DNA of 64,000 nucleotides. It comes from Zarea fungicola. Its lineage: Eukaryota; Ascomycota; Sordariomycetes; Hypocreales; Cordycipitaceae. The stretch is from NCBI GenBank assembly GCA_900169235.1, contig FWCC01000260.1, positions 39,202 to 103,201 on the forward strand, in the 5' to 3' direction. A program made the position numbers and the translations under genes. This document shows, one piece after another, positions 1 through 9,898 of this stretch (its first letter is position 1; every line of letters starts with the position of its first letter). The notes beneath the pieces were generated by a model, which saw only the letters and a program-made list of their open reading frames with translations, had not been told where the DNA came from and did no database searches.

Positions 1-1291
1 TGGGTGAGCAGTGCGATACGAGTCAAGCATTCCAGCATCTGTTGGGTACTTTGATGTTGGCCATTCCGTGTAGCCGGTGCCACAGTGCTGATCCTTTGTG
101 GCGTCGATCCAATCGAGATGAGAGGGTGCATTAAAATCTCCCGTAAGGAACACGGGGATATCGTCCGCGCTGGCAATGCTGTCCTTCATTGCTGCGGTGA
201 TGGCGATGATTTGTGGCGTTCGGCCAGATTGTGCCTCCCGCTCCATAACTTGCTCATGAGTCATATGGTAGAAGCAAAAGTCATATGGGCCATACGGATC
301 GTATCCCAAGTGGCAATTCCAAAACGTAATTTCATGCCTCCTGCCGTCGAGGCTAATGCGTACCGCTCCGGATCTGGCTGGGGCGGCTAGAACCTCGACG
401 ATGGGGTAGCGGGTGATGATTGACACATCGGGACCTTGCCATGAGTGCCATCCAAGTGCGCGAGCAAGCCGAATACCGTGCCCACCGGTGCTCTCCTGTA
501 TTCCAACAATATCGATGTTTTCTTGAGAAAGAAAACGAATCTGTTTCTCGTGGTAGCTGTTAACGAATTGACCACCAACCCAGAGATTGAAGCTCAAAAT
601 TCGCAAACCGTCAACCAACGGCTCACCTTGCTTGCGCACTGGAATATGAACTGTCAGCGTGGCTCTAGCTCCACTGTTCTCAACATTGACAAGAACGGTT
701 GTATTGGTGGCATTGGCTGGTGGAGTGCCCCGGATGATACCCTGCTCGTCGACTTTGGCCCAAGAGTCGAGTTGCGCCGTAGAGAAGCGAGTATTTGCAT
801 CGCCGGCGCGATTGACGAGATTGCCAATGTTGGCTGTGAATTGCTCCCCCTGGCGGGCATTGTGAGTTGTGAATGTCTCTGTAAAGAGCTTCAAGTCGTT
901 GCTGCTTCCGAGGTTGACGATGATGGGCTCAGCAAGCAGTTCATAGCCGCCCTTTGCTAGCAAATAGGCCTTGTATGTACCTCGGTTCAGCGTCTTCGGC
1001 GACACAACCACAGTGCCAGAGTTGGAGGGTGCCCAGTTCCAGGCAAGCGAGCCCTGGACGTACTCGCCATTGTCCGGCCCGCCACCATAAGCATAGTAGA
1101 TTCCTATCCAGTTGCTATCGCTCGGGAGCGACGTGCTGTACGTGAAGGTGAAGCTCGGCTTGTCCTCATTGAGTGTGAGAGTCCCTTTGTATTTTGAAGA
1201 AGCTCCATCTTTAAGGCCTATTCTGTCATTAACATGCAATCGTAGTTTGGCAACGGTGATGTGTGCCAACGCTGGAGGACCTACCTGACAT
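1..1291 (-). CDS. Endonuclease/exonuclease/phosphatase-fold protein, 3' end cut by window
   Basis: The minus-strand frame is open from about 1241 down to the window edge. It shows the order typical of the endonuclease/exonuclease/phosphatase (DNase I-like) superfamily: an LSFNLWVGG strand, then NIDIVGIQES with the metal-binding Glu, then TFWNCHLGY, then FLTGDFNAPSH with the catalytic Asp-Asn pair. The metal-dependent phosphodiesterase fold is clear, but the substrate is not. About 190 residues precede the catalytic domain and resemble the beta-sandwich extension of fungal homologues (SNWIGIYYAYGG region). I place the start at an ATG at 1291. It lies in a 7-nt first exon (1291-1285), followed by an intron at 1284-1218 (GTAGGT, branch GTTAATGAC, ATAG). 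The catalytic C-terminus, including the final His of the family, lies outside the window. The domain call is firm; the first exon is less certain. Confidence 0.85.
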
Positions 1292-1744
1292 CCTGGAGGA
1301 GATGAGGAGTTGTCGAGACAATGGTAGATGCAATTGACGGATTGAGAATTACTACTCTCTCGTGCGAGGGGCTTTTCTCTTATTTGTATCCAGTTATGAC
1401 GTAAGTTTCCAGTATTTACCAGTGCATTGAATTCCGCTGAAACGCAGTGTGGCTGGGGAGGGAGCAAGGGAGCTTGCTGCTTGTGAAGCGCGCTTGGGCG
1501 GTCACCGACTTCGCAACGGAGTCGCGATTTACGTCACGCTACAGAGGCTAGCCCACTTGATCATCTTTGGTTACATCATCAGCTTCGATCCGCGAGAACA
1601 ATTTCACTCCGCAATTCGAGTACGAGTGCCAATGATAGCCGCTGGCTCAATTTGCCGAATTGTTTTGAATGGAATGGATTAAGGCTATTTCCAGTCTCAA
1701 GAAGATCCCATTCAACAATAGTATACCATGTTTTGAGCCGTGCG
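1292..1744. other. Intergenic, nothing recognised
   Basis: This lies between the 5' end of the phosphodiesterase gene and the 3' end of the F-box gene. Short open frames here show no family resemblance and no codon pattern worth calling. Confidence 0.6.
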
Positions 1745-3481
1745 TTACGAGACAAGCTTGAGTAAAGTTCCCACATCCCAGTCATCAAACCAGCCAGTGT
1801 CTCGTATCCAAACCTTGATATTTGCTTCCAAGAACGCGATTACTACATCGGCTTCAGCTCGTGGCAAACGCAAATGCCCGCCATCATACAAATCTTCCTG
1901 ACTGCGCACTTGCATAGCACCATGAGGCGGCGCGTGCATGGTGGATTCAATCTGAATGTGCAAGAGATTCATGAATTGACCTGAAGCAACATGTAGCGCG
2001 AACTGCAACGCGTCATACTGTTCCTCACACCCATGCATCAGTTTCAAGTGCAGGATTTGGACAGAGAGTGGTAGTATTTTTGTCAGGCAATTCGGTTGTT
2101 CTGGGTTCTGGAAGCCAGTGATTTCGTTGTGGGTCGCAAAGTGACCGGCGGAATGCTGGTGGTCGCAAAAGGCTGCTTCGTCGAGCCGTAACACTCGCAG
2201 TCTTTGGAACTGTATAAGTCCCTGTAAGTTGACCGAATGATGTTCCAGATAAGGCATGACTGCGTTGTAATGGAGGCCTAGATCAACAAGGGTAGTGTAA
2301 AAAGGTTCAAGCATGTCGAGAACACGGGAACCAGCAAGCACGTGGAACTCTTTGTTGAAGCCAGCGCTAAATTGGAAGCGGCGAAGGTTGGGAGCAATTG
2401 AAACAAGTCGCTGAAGTCGTGCAAGGTTTTCGCCTGTAGTATCATCCGTTATCATGCAGTGCTGTAAGTGTATAGCCTTCAGGTTACGCATTATAGGAAG
2501 ATCGTCGAGCACGGCATCTACTGGTCCATGAGCTGCACTTGGATTTGGATCAAGATCGCCACTTTCCAGTTCAACCGCGTCCGCCACCTGGTCAATTACC
2601 AACCTACTCAAGTTTGGGGCTGCCCGGAGAAACGTGCGGATGCGTGGATCATTGATAACAAAGTCCGTTCCCCTCTCTGGAAACAATGTTAGAGTGCGTA
2701 GGCTAGACAGGTCGCCACAGCCGCCACTGTTTTCTTCGTGCTTTGCGATGGAAAGAGCATCAGCTAGATCTGTAGCTCTGTGCTCACCACGTCGGAATCC
2801 TAATGGGAAGCTGAGTTCCGTGAGGTTGCGTGCCAATGATACAAATAAGTCTCGCGTCAGGCGAGTGAACATGACCTCATCTTCCAGGCGTGACCGCACA
2901 GGCCTGGTACGAAACGTTATCATTCCCTCTGCTTTCTGTATCAACTCTAGCCGAGCCGGTTGACAAACCATCTCTGAACCTCCCATGATAATTCTTTGGA
3001 CTGAAGCGGCCAGGTCGGGGTATTGAATGAGTGTGCGCAACAGCTCAAAGTTCCTACCATCCTTGCTAGCTCGGAAGCCGCGCAAACCAAACCGCAGCCA
3101 GAGGCTGTGAAATAGAAAGGATTGCGCCAAGGGGCGTAGGCGTTGGCATGTCAGGCATAGATTTTTGAACGTCAATTTCCCATCTTCGGAATCCGAGAGC
3201 TCCAAATCAGCTGGGCGGGTACAGTGTGGACAGATCTGACTAAAGATGAGCCTCAGGATTTCAGGCGGTAGGCAAGAAAGATTCGGGACTGGCTGCCTGG
3301 AAGTGCGAGATTTAAGTCTCTGGCGGAGTTCTTGGTAACGGAATTTAATCCCCATGAATGATGACGCGTTAGATGCTACTAATAAGTCTGGTAAGCAGAT
3401 GTTAACTTTGTCTGGGACTGGGATTGCGTAGCAGGTGCGGAGAAATGCGGGTATTCTGCTGATCGGACCTCGCTGATGCAT
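1745..3481 (-). CDS. F-box protein, intronless, 578 aa
   Basis: One uninterrupted 578-residue frame starts with ATG at 3481. Near residues 68-85 it has an F-box-like segment, LSCLPPEILRLIFSQI, followed by a Cys/His-containing loop and CQRLRPLAQSFLFHSLWL, which is the usual continuation of the fungal F-box. The rest is a long Leu-rich region with irregular repeats (for example residues 250-470) consistent with a degenerate leucine-rich repeat fold. F-box proteins recruit substrates to SCF ubiquitin ligases through Skp1; the substrate cannot be inferred. A second in-frame Met at about residue 43 could also serve as the start. No signal peptide or membrane segment is visible. Such F-box/LRR genes are abundant and fast evolving in ascomycetes. 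Confidence 0.8.
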   Translation of the reverse strand: MHQRGPISRIPAFLRTCYAIPVPDKVNICLPDLLVASNASSFMGIKFRYQELRQRLKSRTSRQPVPNLSCLPPEILRLIFSQICPHCTRPADLELSDSEDGKLTFKNLCLTCQRLRPLAQSFLFHSLWLRFGLRGFRASKDGRNFELLRTLIQYPDLAASVQRIIMGGSEMVCQPARLELIQKAEGMITFRTRPVRSRLEDEVMFTRLTRDLFVSLARNLTELSFPLGFRRGEHRATDLADALSIAKHEENSGGCGDLSSLRTLTLFPERGTDFVINDPRIRTFLRAAPNLSRLVIDQVADAVELESGDLDPNPSAAHGPVDAVLDDLPIMRNLKAIHLQHCMITDDTTGENLARLQRLVSIAPNLRRFQFSAGFNKEFHVLAGSRVLDMLEPFYTTLVDLGLHYNAVMPYLEHHSVNLQGLIQFQRLRVLRLDEAAFCDHQHSAGHFATHNEITGFQNPEQPNCLTKILPLSVQILHLKLMHGCEEQYDALQFALHVASGQFMNLLHIQIESTMHAPPHGAMQVRSQEDLYDGGHLRLPRAEADVVIAFLEANIKVWIRDTGWFDDWDVGTLLKLVS

Positions 3482-4242
3482 TTCACCACGCCTTCTGACA
3501 CATCCCTGTTGCTCTAATTCTTCCCCTTTTTCCAGCGATTAACGCCATAACTTATAACTCCAGGGCTCACTAGACGCTTAATGTCCAACCTTCCGTCTTT
3601 ATATAGTATGCATTGTCTTGTAAATCGTCTTACAAGGTATTAGTCGCTCTTCAATGGGGGCGACTGCCCTCTGGATTTACGACCGAGTGAAAAGTTATTA
3701 TCGCTAATTCGTGACGAAAGACGCCGCCTGAAGCGATACAAGCCGGTTCAGAGTGAATAATCAATGGCATCTCTAATTTGCAGGATATTGGGCAACAGTT
3801 ACAAGTAGGCATAATGAAGTAACACAACATTTAACCAAGGTTTACAGTGGGCATAATTATTCATCACTGCTGGATCGGGTGGTTTAACAAGCCCGCCGTG
3901 GTGGGCCACCAGCTATCAGAAGGCGTTTGCTTGTAGGTACATACTTGTAACTAGTTACCAATTCACTATGTTCTTATTGATACAACGTTACTCACGGTTC
4001 CAGGTGGAGTTCCTGTACCCCTCGTTTCTTCGCTCGATGATTTATATTATTTTCAATGCACCATCAATTGAGGCCTAGGCAGAGGTTACAGAGTACAGAT
4101 CGTTGACAGTTAACGGACCGAGACTGAGGGTCTAGAAGTGCTAACAGTCAACTCACTAGGCCTATTATAGCGGTACCTTAGTTGCCAAATCTTTCCTGCA
4201 CTGGCTGTGTTGCGGCGAGTTGCGACAAGCACATCAGACACG
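3482..4242. other. Intergenic between divergent F-box and SDR genes
   Basis: This is AT-rich sequence between two divergently transcribed genes, so it holds both promoters. I saw no coding pattern and no strong palindrome. Confidence 0.6.
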
Positions 4243-5334
4243 ATGGCCGAAAGCATGAAGAATGGCGTGTTCAAGCGCAATAATACGGTGCCCCCAGCCA
4301 ACGGTGCCGTCATGTCCCTGTTTTCTTTAACCGGGAAGACTGCCATTATATCCGGTGCCGGGCAGGGGATCGGTCTTGCCGTAGCCCAAGCTTTTGCTGA
4401 AGCCGGCGCCAATGTCGCCATTTGGTACAATAGCAACAGCAATGCAATTGCCGAGTCCGAAAATATCAGCAGGACCTTTAATGTAAAATGTATGAATGTC
4501 TTATCCTCACGTGCGTTATCGCAAATGCCATGCTCGTTGACAGTGTAAAAGGGTAACTCTTGCTAATTTTATGAATCAATAGGCAAGGCGTACAAAGTCG
4601 ATGTCACCTCCTACAGTCAAGTGGACGAAGCTGTCACAGCTGCCCTTGAAGACCTCGGTGGCCGGCTTGATATTTTCGTCGCCAACTCTGGCGTTTCCTG
4701 GGGTGATGAGGGATTTATTGACGCCAGCATTGAAAGATATCGCAGCCTCATGAACATCAATACCGACGGTGTAGCCCACTGTGCCCATGTCGCGGGAAGG
4801 CACTTCAGGAGGCAGAAAATAGAAGGGACTACTATTCACGGTGCGGAGCTCGAACACTTCTCAAACGGAAGCTTTATCGCCACTGCAAGCATGTCCGGCC
4901 ATATCGTGAATATTCCCCGACAACAGGCGGTATACAATGCATCGAAAGCAACACTAATTCACCTCTGTAACTATACCAAGATTCCTAAGGCACTGCCATT
5001 TACCTCATTTTCTTATTAATAACTGATGATGAAATGTAGGCAAGTCTCTAGCAATTGAATGGCTTGGGTTTGCGCGTGTCAACAGTGTGTCCCCTGGATT
5101 CTTCAACACTGGCATCGCCGGCCCGGTTCCGGAAGAAATAATGAGCGCCATTATGGACAAAGTTCCCATGGGGTACGTCACTTTGGTGAAGTCATTATTC
5201 ATTCGGCTAACAGCACTAGACGATTTGGTGAGACTGTGGAGTTGAAAGCCGTCTATCTATTTCTTGCCTCCAACGCGTCGTCCTACGTCACTGGCGCAGA
5301 CATACTTGTAGATGGTGGCTACACGGCCACATAG
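4243..5334 (+). CDS. Short-chain dehydrogenase/reductase, sorbose-reductase-like, 292 aa
   Basis: Four exons join in frame: 4243-4489, 4583-4966, 5040-5172 and 5220-5334. The product is a classical SDR. The Rossmann nucleotide-binding motif is SGAGQGIG; the structural motif appears as VANSG; the catalytic Ser lies in ATASMSGH; the active-site YxxxK is YNASK; SPGFFNTG follows; and the C-terminus ends with the VDGGYT motif of the family. Length is normal. Fungal relatives include NADP-dependent sorbose/xylulose reductases and mannitol dehydrogenases, so reduction or oxidation of a sugar or polyol in the cytosol is likely, but the substrate is inferred. The first upstream in-frame codon run begins with GTG; I take the ATG at 4243, though Met at 4255 is an alternative. 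The junctions restore conserved residues, for example LIHLC then KSLAIEW. Confidence 0.85.
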
Positions 5335-6121
5335 TGCATATTGCCCCTGTGCTATAGTGTATGCCATCTTTATCGTATCAATGACTATTTATTAAACAAC
5401 TGAGTGCAATGCCTTCTGACCTATCAAAATTTACAGGGCAATGTAATCAGTCGCTCAATCGAGGACACGCTTTGTGTATCTTAGGTGCGGGGATAAATAA
5501 ATAGAACAACAGAAGACAACCGTTCCTAACCCCGCATCAGTAATTGCCTTGCTCTTTCAAGCTTCGCTGCCTTGGCTATACATCTCTTTAGCTCAATATT
5601 TTTTTTGTTCTTTTCCACTTTGCATTGTACTTCATAGAAACACAATTAGCTGATGCTGTTCAAAATTGAAAACTTCGTTATCCTAATTGGAGGATGCTAC
5701 TGGTAGTCTTGTTTATTAATGATCCAAGTTCGTGTAGAGCCATGTATCTAGCAGAGGCACCACAGCCACGACTGTCTGAATGTGGGCATACCACCGCGAT
5801 TACTAGTATTCAACAAAGGAAAGTATAACGCATTTCTCCAACTCGACGATGTTCTGGAGTGCTACTTGAGCCGCCCACCGCCCAACCATTGAGCCCATAC
5901 ATAATCCTTTGGTCAATCCAGCCTCGGATGTTGCGATCATCTCATGCAGGAGAATTCTTGTTAGCGCAATTAAAGCTCCACTTTGAGTTCTTGGCGGATT
6001 ATGTTACCAATACTGGACTAGTGTCGGACTTCATATATTCAGCTCGTCTTCTCGTTGCCATGAACAACATTTCCTCGATGGAATACATATCTGCCTCGCG
6101 TTTGTTGCACCATCAATACCG
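5335..6121. other. Intergenic, nothing recognised
   Basis: This holds the terminator side of the SDR gene and the promoter side of the next regulator. It is AT-rich and contains only short frames without family resemblance. Confidence 0.6.
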
Positions 6122-7771
6122 ATGAAAATCAGAGAACGGACTGTTTGCCATACTTGCAGAGACCGTAAGCTTGGTGTACGGTTATCCCCTTTATCCAGGC
6201 TAGATAATGTCCGTGAATTACTCACATGCTTGCAGTGCGACGGACAAAGCCCCTCCTGCTCCCAATGCCTAAAGTCTGGTCGCTTATGCGGCGGATATCA
6301 GTATGATCTCATCTTTGTAGATCCGGTGACATCAATGAAGCCAAAAAAACAACGACGCAGACTGCAGAGAGGCCCAAAGTCACTACCGGAGGCCCGGGTC
6401 GCTTCAAATGGAATTCCTAGCAAAAGCCCTTCGTGGCAGGTGAACGATGTACTATCACTTGTAGCGCAAAATTTTATCCCAGCGCAAAAGATTGCAGCAC
6501 AACATCCCAAATCACTCAAAACTTTGTCTAGAATCTGTGGCTCTTGGATTGAAACAGTGCCACAGCTCCGCGCCACGGGCCAGCAAGGGATAGCTTTGCA
6601 AGCTTCCATGAAGGCATTTGCTGTTGCGATTGTGTCAGAAAAATCAACAACTTCTACTTCTACTGTTGATGCATTGGTTGCGCATGGTACCGCCATTCGC
6701 TCCATTCATGTGGCTCTCCGCAACCGTCAAGTTACAAGACCAAATGAGCTATTGGCAGCTATAATGTTTCTACTTTTATCTGAGGTGTGCTTGATAATAC
6801 TCGGGCAGCGTGATTTTTGCTAACCAAATCTTAAAAAAAAAACCCCAAAGATTATTTTGCCATCCGCCAGCAGCTCTGATATTCATGTTTCTGGACTGGC
6901 ACAGCTCATGCAGTGCCAAGGGCCGAGCTACTATAGGAGCGGGCTACCACATGGCCTATTCACTGGTTTGAGACCCTCACTAGTCAGTTTTCCGCCCAAA
7001 TGTGCCCAAGCCACATGATGCTAAATTTATTAGGTTGTCTGGTCCATATGTCAACGAAGGTCAGTCTTTCTGGGAACGCATGAGTGGTCCACAATCCCAT
7101 TTGGCGACACTCCTGCAGATCCTCTGCAATCGCTTATGAGTATTGGAGCCCGCATAGCCTCCGAACTTGAGGCTACTGATAGAGTCATGCACTCTTTCGA
7201 AAAAACTCGAGCTTTGACATGCCTTTATTCATGGATAGACATTATGTTAAGCTTGTCCAACTGGAGAGATTCATACGCAACCAGCAACTCTCAACTATGC
7301 CGGTATAACTCACAAGAGTCAATTTCAACCGATAATATTGTTTATCATGATATTACCGAGGCCAACTGCCTTACCCATTACTGGGCATTCTGGATTATAT
7401 GCGCAGTGCAGGCGCAGTCACTCCGCAGCCAATTGGCTACTTCCAGGTTTTTGCCACCAGAGGCTACAATCACCGAGTCTGGCATTAAATCTAAGGCTAT
7501 ATTAATTATGAGGAGTGTGGAATACCTGACGCGGGAGGAAATGAAACTGTATGGAAAAATCTCACTTCTCCTCCCCCTTAAAGTTGCGTATGAATATTTA
7601 GAAGACTGCCAAGAATCGCGTCTAGCAAAGCTGTTCGAGAGCGGCGCATATAACATCAACCGCTCAGGTCATTATCATCTCAAAACCTTTCTCTTCTCTG
7701 GTTGTAGGGTGTTGCATCCCATGCGCCCTATAACTTGCCAATATCCAACGGGGGATATATATCCTTGTTAG
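6122..7771 (+). CDS. Zn2Cys6 transcription factor, about 490 aa
   Basis: The model has exons 6122-6175, 6236-6784, 6851-6982 and 7034-7771. A 60-nt intron sits inside the zinc cluster. Its removal gives a textbook C-x2-C-x6-C-x6-C-x2-C-x6-C cluster (CHTCRDRKLG joined to CDGQSPSCSQCLKSGRLC). A basic linker (PKKQRRRLQRGPK) follows. The middle and C-terminal parts resemble the fungal-specific transcription factor domain (LAAIMFLLLSE; GLAQLMQCQGPSYYRSGLPHG; then RRSVFLGTHEWSTIPFG). It should be a nuclear DNA-binding regulator. Its target is unknown; the adjacent hydrolase gene is a possible one. The C-terminus is uncertain: after about 7665 a different intron could replace the last 30 residues. 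Confidence 0.8.
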
Positions 7772-7897
7772 GCCTAGAAGAATAAAGTTGTTTGCGAGAA
7801 CTTTTTCGACTTGAATAATGCAAGCGCCGTATGAGACGCGATTTTATTTTTACAAGACTGTTATATTCGTGGCAATAGTCATCCACCACCTATGGAA

Positions 7898-8710
7898 TTA
7901 TTCCTCTCCAGCTGATACTACAAGTCCGTCCTTGATAATCGCCATTTTCTTCCCAGGCTGCAACCAACGAATTTTTCCCTTAATGTCCTGCGCATCAAAC
8001 ACCTTAGAAGCCTGTACACTATTCTCTGAGAAATGACCCCAGCCGTCGCAATGCATTGGTATAGCAACAGGGGTGTTAATATCTCGTATAAGCTGAGTGG
8101 CCTGGGTGCTATCCATAGTAATCTGCAGTTGTGAGTTACCAATATCAACCGACGCTGCCCCAAGATTAATTAAAGCTGCTTGAATGTTGAACTTCTCTTT
8201 AATCTCAGTGAGCTCCTTAACATAGACAGTATCACCAGAGAAGTAGATGCCGTTTGGCTTGCCGTCTGTCTGACCAAATTCAGGACTCGATAGAATAAAT
8301 CCAATACATTCCCCCCCGGGAAGATGCTGACAAGGCGTTGCCGTGACTTGAAATTGCACAGCACCCACATTGAACGACACTGTCTCCCAAGGAGCTAAGC
8401 CACGGACGGCAGGTCGAGGTCGGAGCTTGCCAGCCCCGTCGCAGGTAGTGAAAACCCTTCGACCGTCAAGCAATTGGCGACCAAGCCCGTCGAGATTATC
8501 AGGGTGATCTTCGTGACTCAGTAACACAACATCTATGACGGGCAAATCTGCCAAACTCATTGCTGGCATAGTGGTGTTTTTTAGAACCACAGGACCAACA
8601 TCCCAGGCCGACCCTGCCGGGGAGAAAAATGGATCAGTGATGAAGTTAATGCCATTAATCTCCAAGATTGCTGTTGCAGTTCCAATAAATGTAACATTGA
8701 GAGATGCCAT
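7898..8710 (-). CDS. Metallo-beta-lactamase-fold hydrolase, 270 aa
   Basis: This is a single-exon frame. It starts N-terminally with MASLNVTFIGTATAILEI and INFITDPFFSP, as in the UlaG/Lactamase_B_2 branch of the MBL fold. Metal-ligand motifs are LLSHEDHPDNLD (the HxHxDH motif in the variant form HEDHPDN), CQHLPGG, the YFSGDT loop Asp, and a C-terminal IPMHCDGWGH. These support a binuclear metal hydrolase of a small ester, lactone or phosphodiester substrate in the cytosol; the substrate is unknown. The frame stays open upstream to 8779, but only a GTG is available there. The first ATG, at 8710, lies about 80 nt downstream of a TATAAA and fits the family start. The gene converges on the regulator at 6122-7771 with only 126 bases between them. 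Confidence 0.87.
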   Translation of the reverse strand: MASLNVTFIGTATAILEINGINFITDPFFSPAGSAWDVGPVVLKNTTMPAMSLADLPVIDVVLLSHEDHPDNLDGLGRQLLDGRRVFTTCDGAGKLRPRPAVRGLAPWETVSFNVGAVQFQVTATPCQHLPGGECIGFILSSPEFGQTDGKPNGIYFSGDTVYVKELTEIKEKFNIQAALINLGAASVDIGNSQLQITMDSTQATQLIRDINTPVAIPMHCDGWGHFSENSVQASKVFDAQDIKGKIRWLQPGKKMAIIKDGLVVSAGEE

Positions 8711-9898
8711 GATGTTTGAAAGAGGCGTACTTGAAAGAGAAGGATACAGGTATACAAGATCCTTGGCCACCAGCGGCACTGTGTCGACCTTTATACTTAA
8801 ACAATTTAAATTATAAACAAAGAGGCTTACAGCTGAATTTTAGCACATTATTAAGCTAATAGTCATGCTCACAAATCCTTTCTTAAAAATCACGGTATAT
8901 ACCATATCCGTACGTAGCTGAACTTCATGATCGTGGCAAAGTGGCGCGCATGTCTTGGCGGGTAAAGATGCCTAAACAGGTTACCGTGAGACTTTTACTT
9001 GCACGTTTCTCAACCCGTGTCTCTAGAAGTCCCAGATTTTAGAGGCTGCGTTTCGTACTTTGAAAAACAATATTCTTCGGCTACGTCTAGTAGTCAGACA
9101 TAAAGGCGCACGTAACAAGACATAATTCGCTGAAATGCCGCCCGGCCTTTCGCGGTCAGCCTAGCTACTTGTGAGGGCGTAGTGAGCGGAATCTACACCT
9201 TGTCAATGATATAGCTGCGAATACAACGCCAAGTACACTAAACATGGGTAAGAAACTTCGCAAAATGGTACCATCTTAGAAATTGGTTTAATATACGTTT
9301 ATTAGATGGGTTGGCTATTAGGATGACTATTATCTATAACAGCGTAAGTTTCCCTATAGGCCCCGAAGTTACCTACTAGGTGGTTAGCTAAATTAAATGG
9401 AGGAATGATACCAAGATGGCTGTGAATTACGACAATAACTATATTTAGGACTTCAAGGGGGCTATACTAGATTGTCAATTTCTACAACTTTCCGTATTAG
9501 ATGTCTAGTGAGGAGATAGTTTATTAGTCAATATAATCGAGTTTATAGCCGTCTTTTATCTATCAAAACTCTAAGCCTTCCTCCTCGCCTAGTAGAACGG
9601 AATTAATACTTTACCAGAAACTTATTATATGTGCAACCTTGATCTCTGCATTGGGCTACTTGAATAGGCGACGTTGCATCACTTTCAATTACCACAGTGC
9701 ACGTATGCAGCTTTACACGAGTTACAGGTGCATTGGGTTGCCTTCTTGGGCAGGAATGCGCCACTCACCCACCTATGCCATAGGGCAGATGTGCAGCATT
9801 ATGCAAGTTCCATGTCTGCCTTGGGCTGCCTTGGGCATTTCGGCCCAAATACCCATGGCCGTCTCGATTGCATATATTCAACCTATTGATCATCAGCT
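8711..9898. other. Gene-free stretch, AT-rich middle, short tandem duplication
   Basis: About 9240-9620 is rich in TA and stop codons in all frames and looks like mutated, possibly RIP-affected DNA, but I could not recognise an element. A 10-bp unit (TGCCTTGGGC) is duplicated head-to-tail at 9817-9836. No supported gene. Confidence 0.5.
8790..8795 (-). promoter_or_regulatory. TATA box of the MBL-fold gene
   Basis: TATAAA on the minus strand lies about 80 nt upstream of the ATG at 8710. This spacing supports that ATG rather than any upstream codon. Confidence 0.5.

Noticed and set aside
8711..8779. N-terminal extension of the MBL-fold hydrolase to 293 residues
   Set aside because: The extension begins at GTG and overlaps the presumed transcription start just downstream of the TATA box; the family start fits the ATG at 8710.
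9240..9620. Possible RIP-degraded transposon
   Set aside because: AT-rich and full of stops, but I found no terminal repeats and no transposase or retroelement motif.
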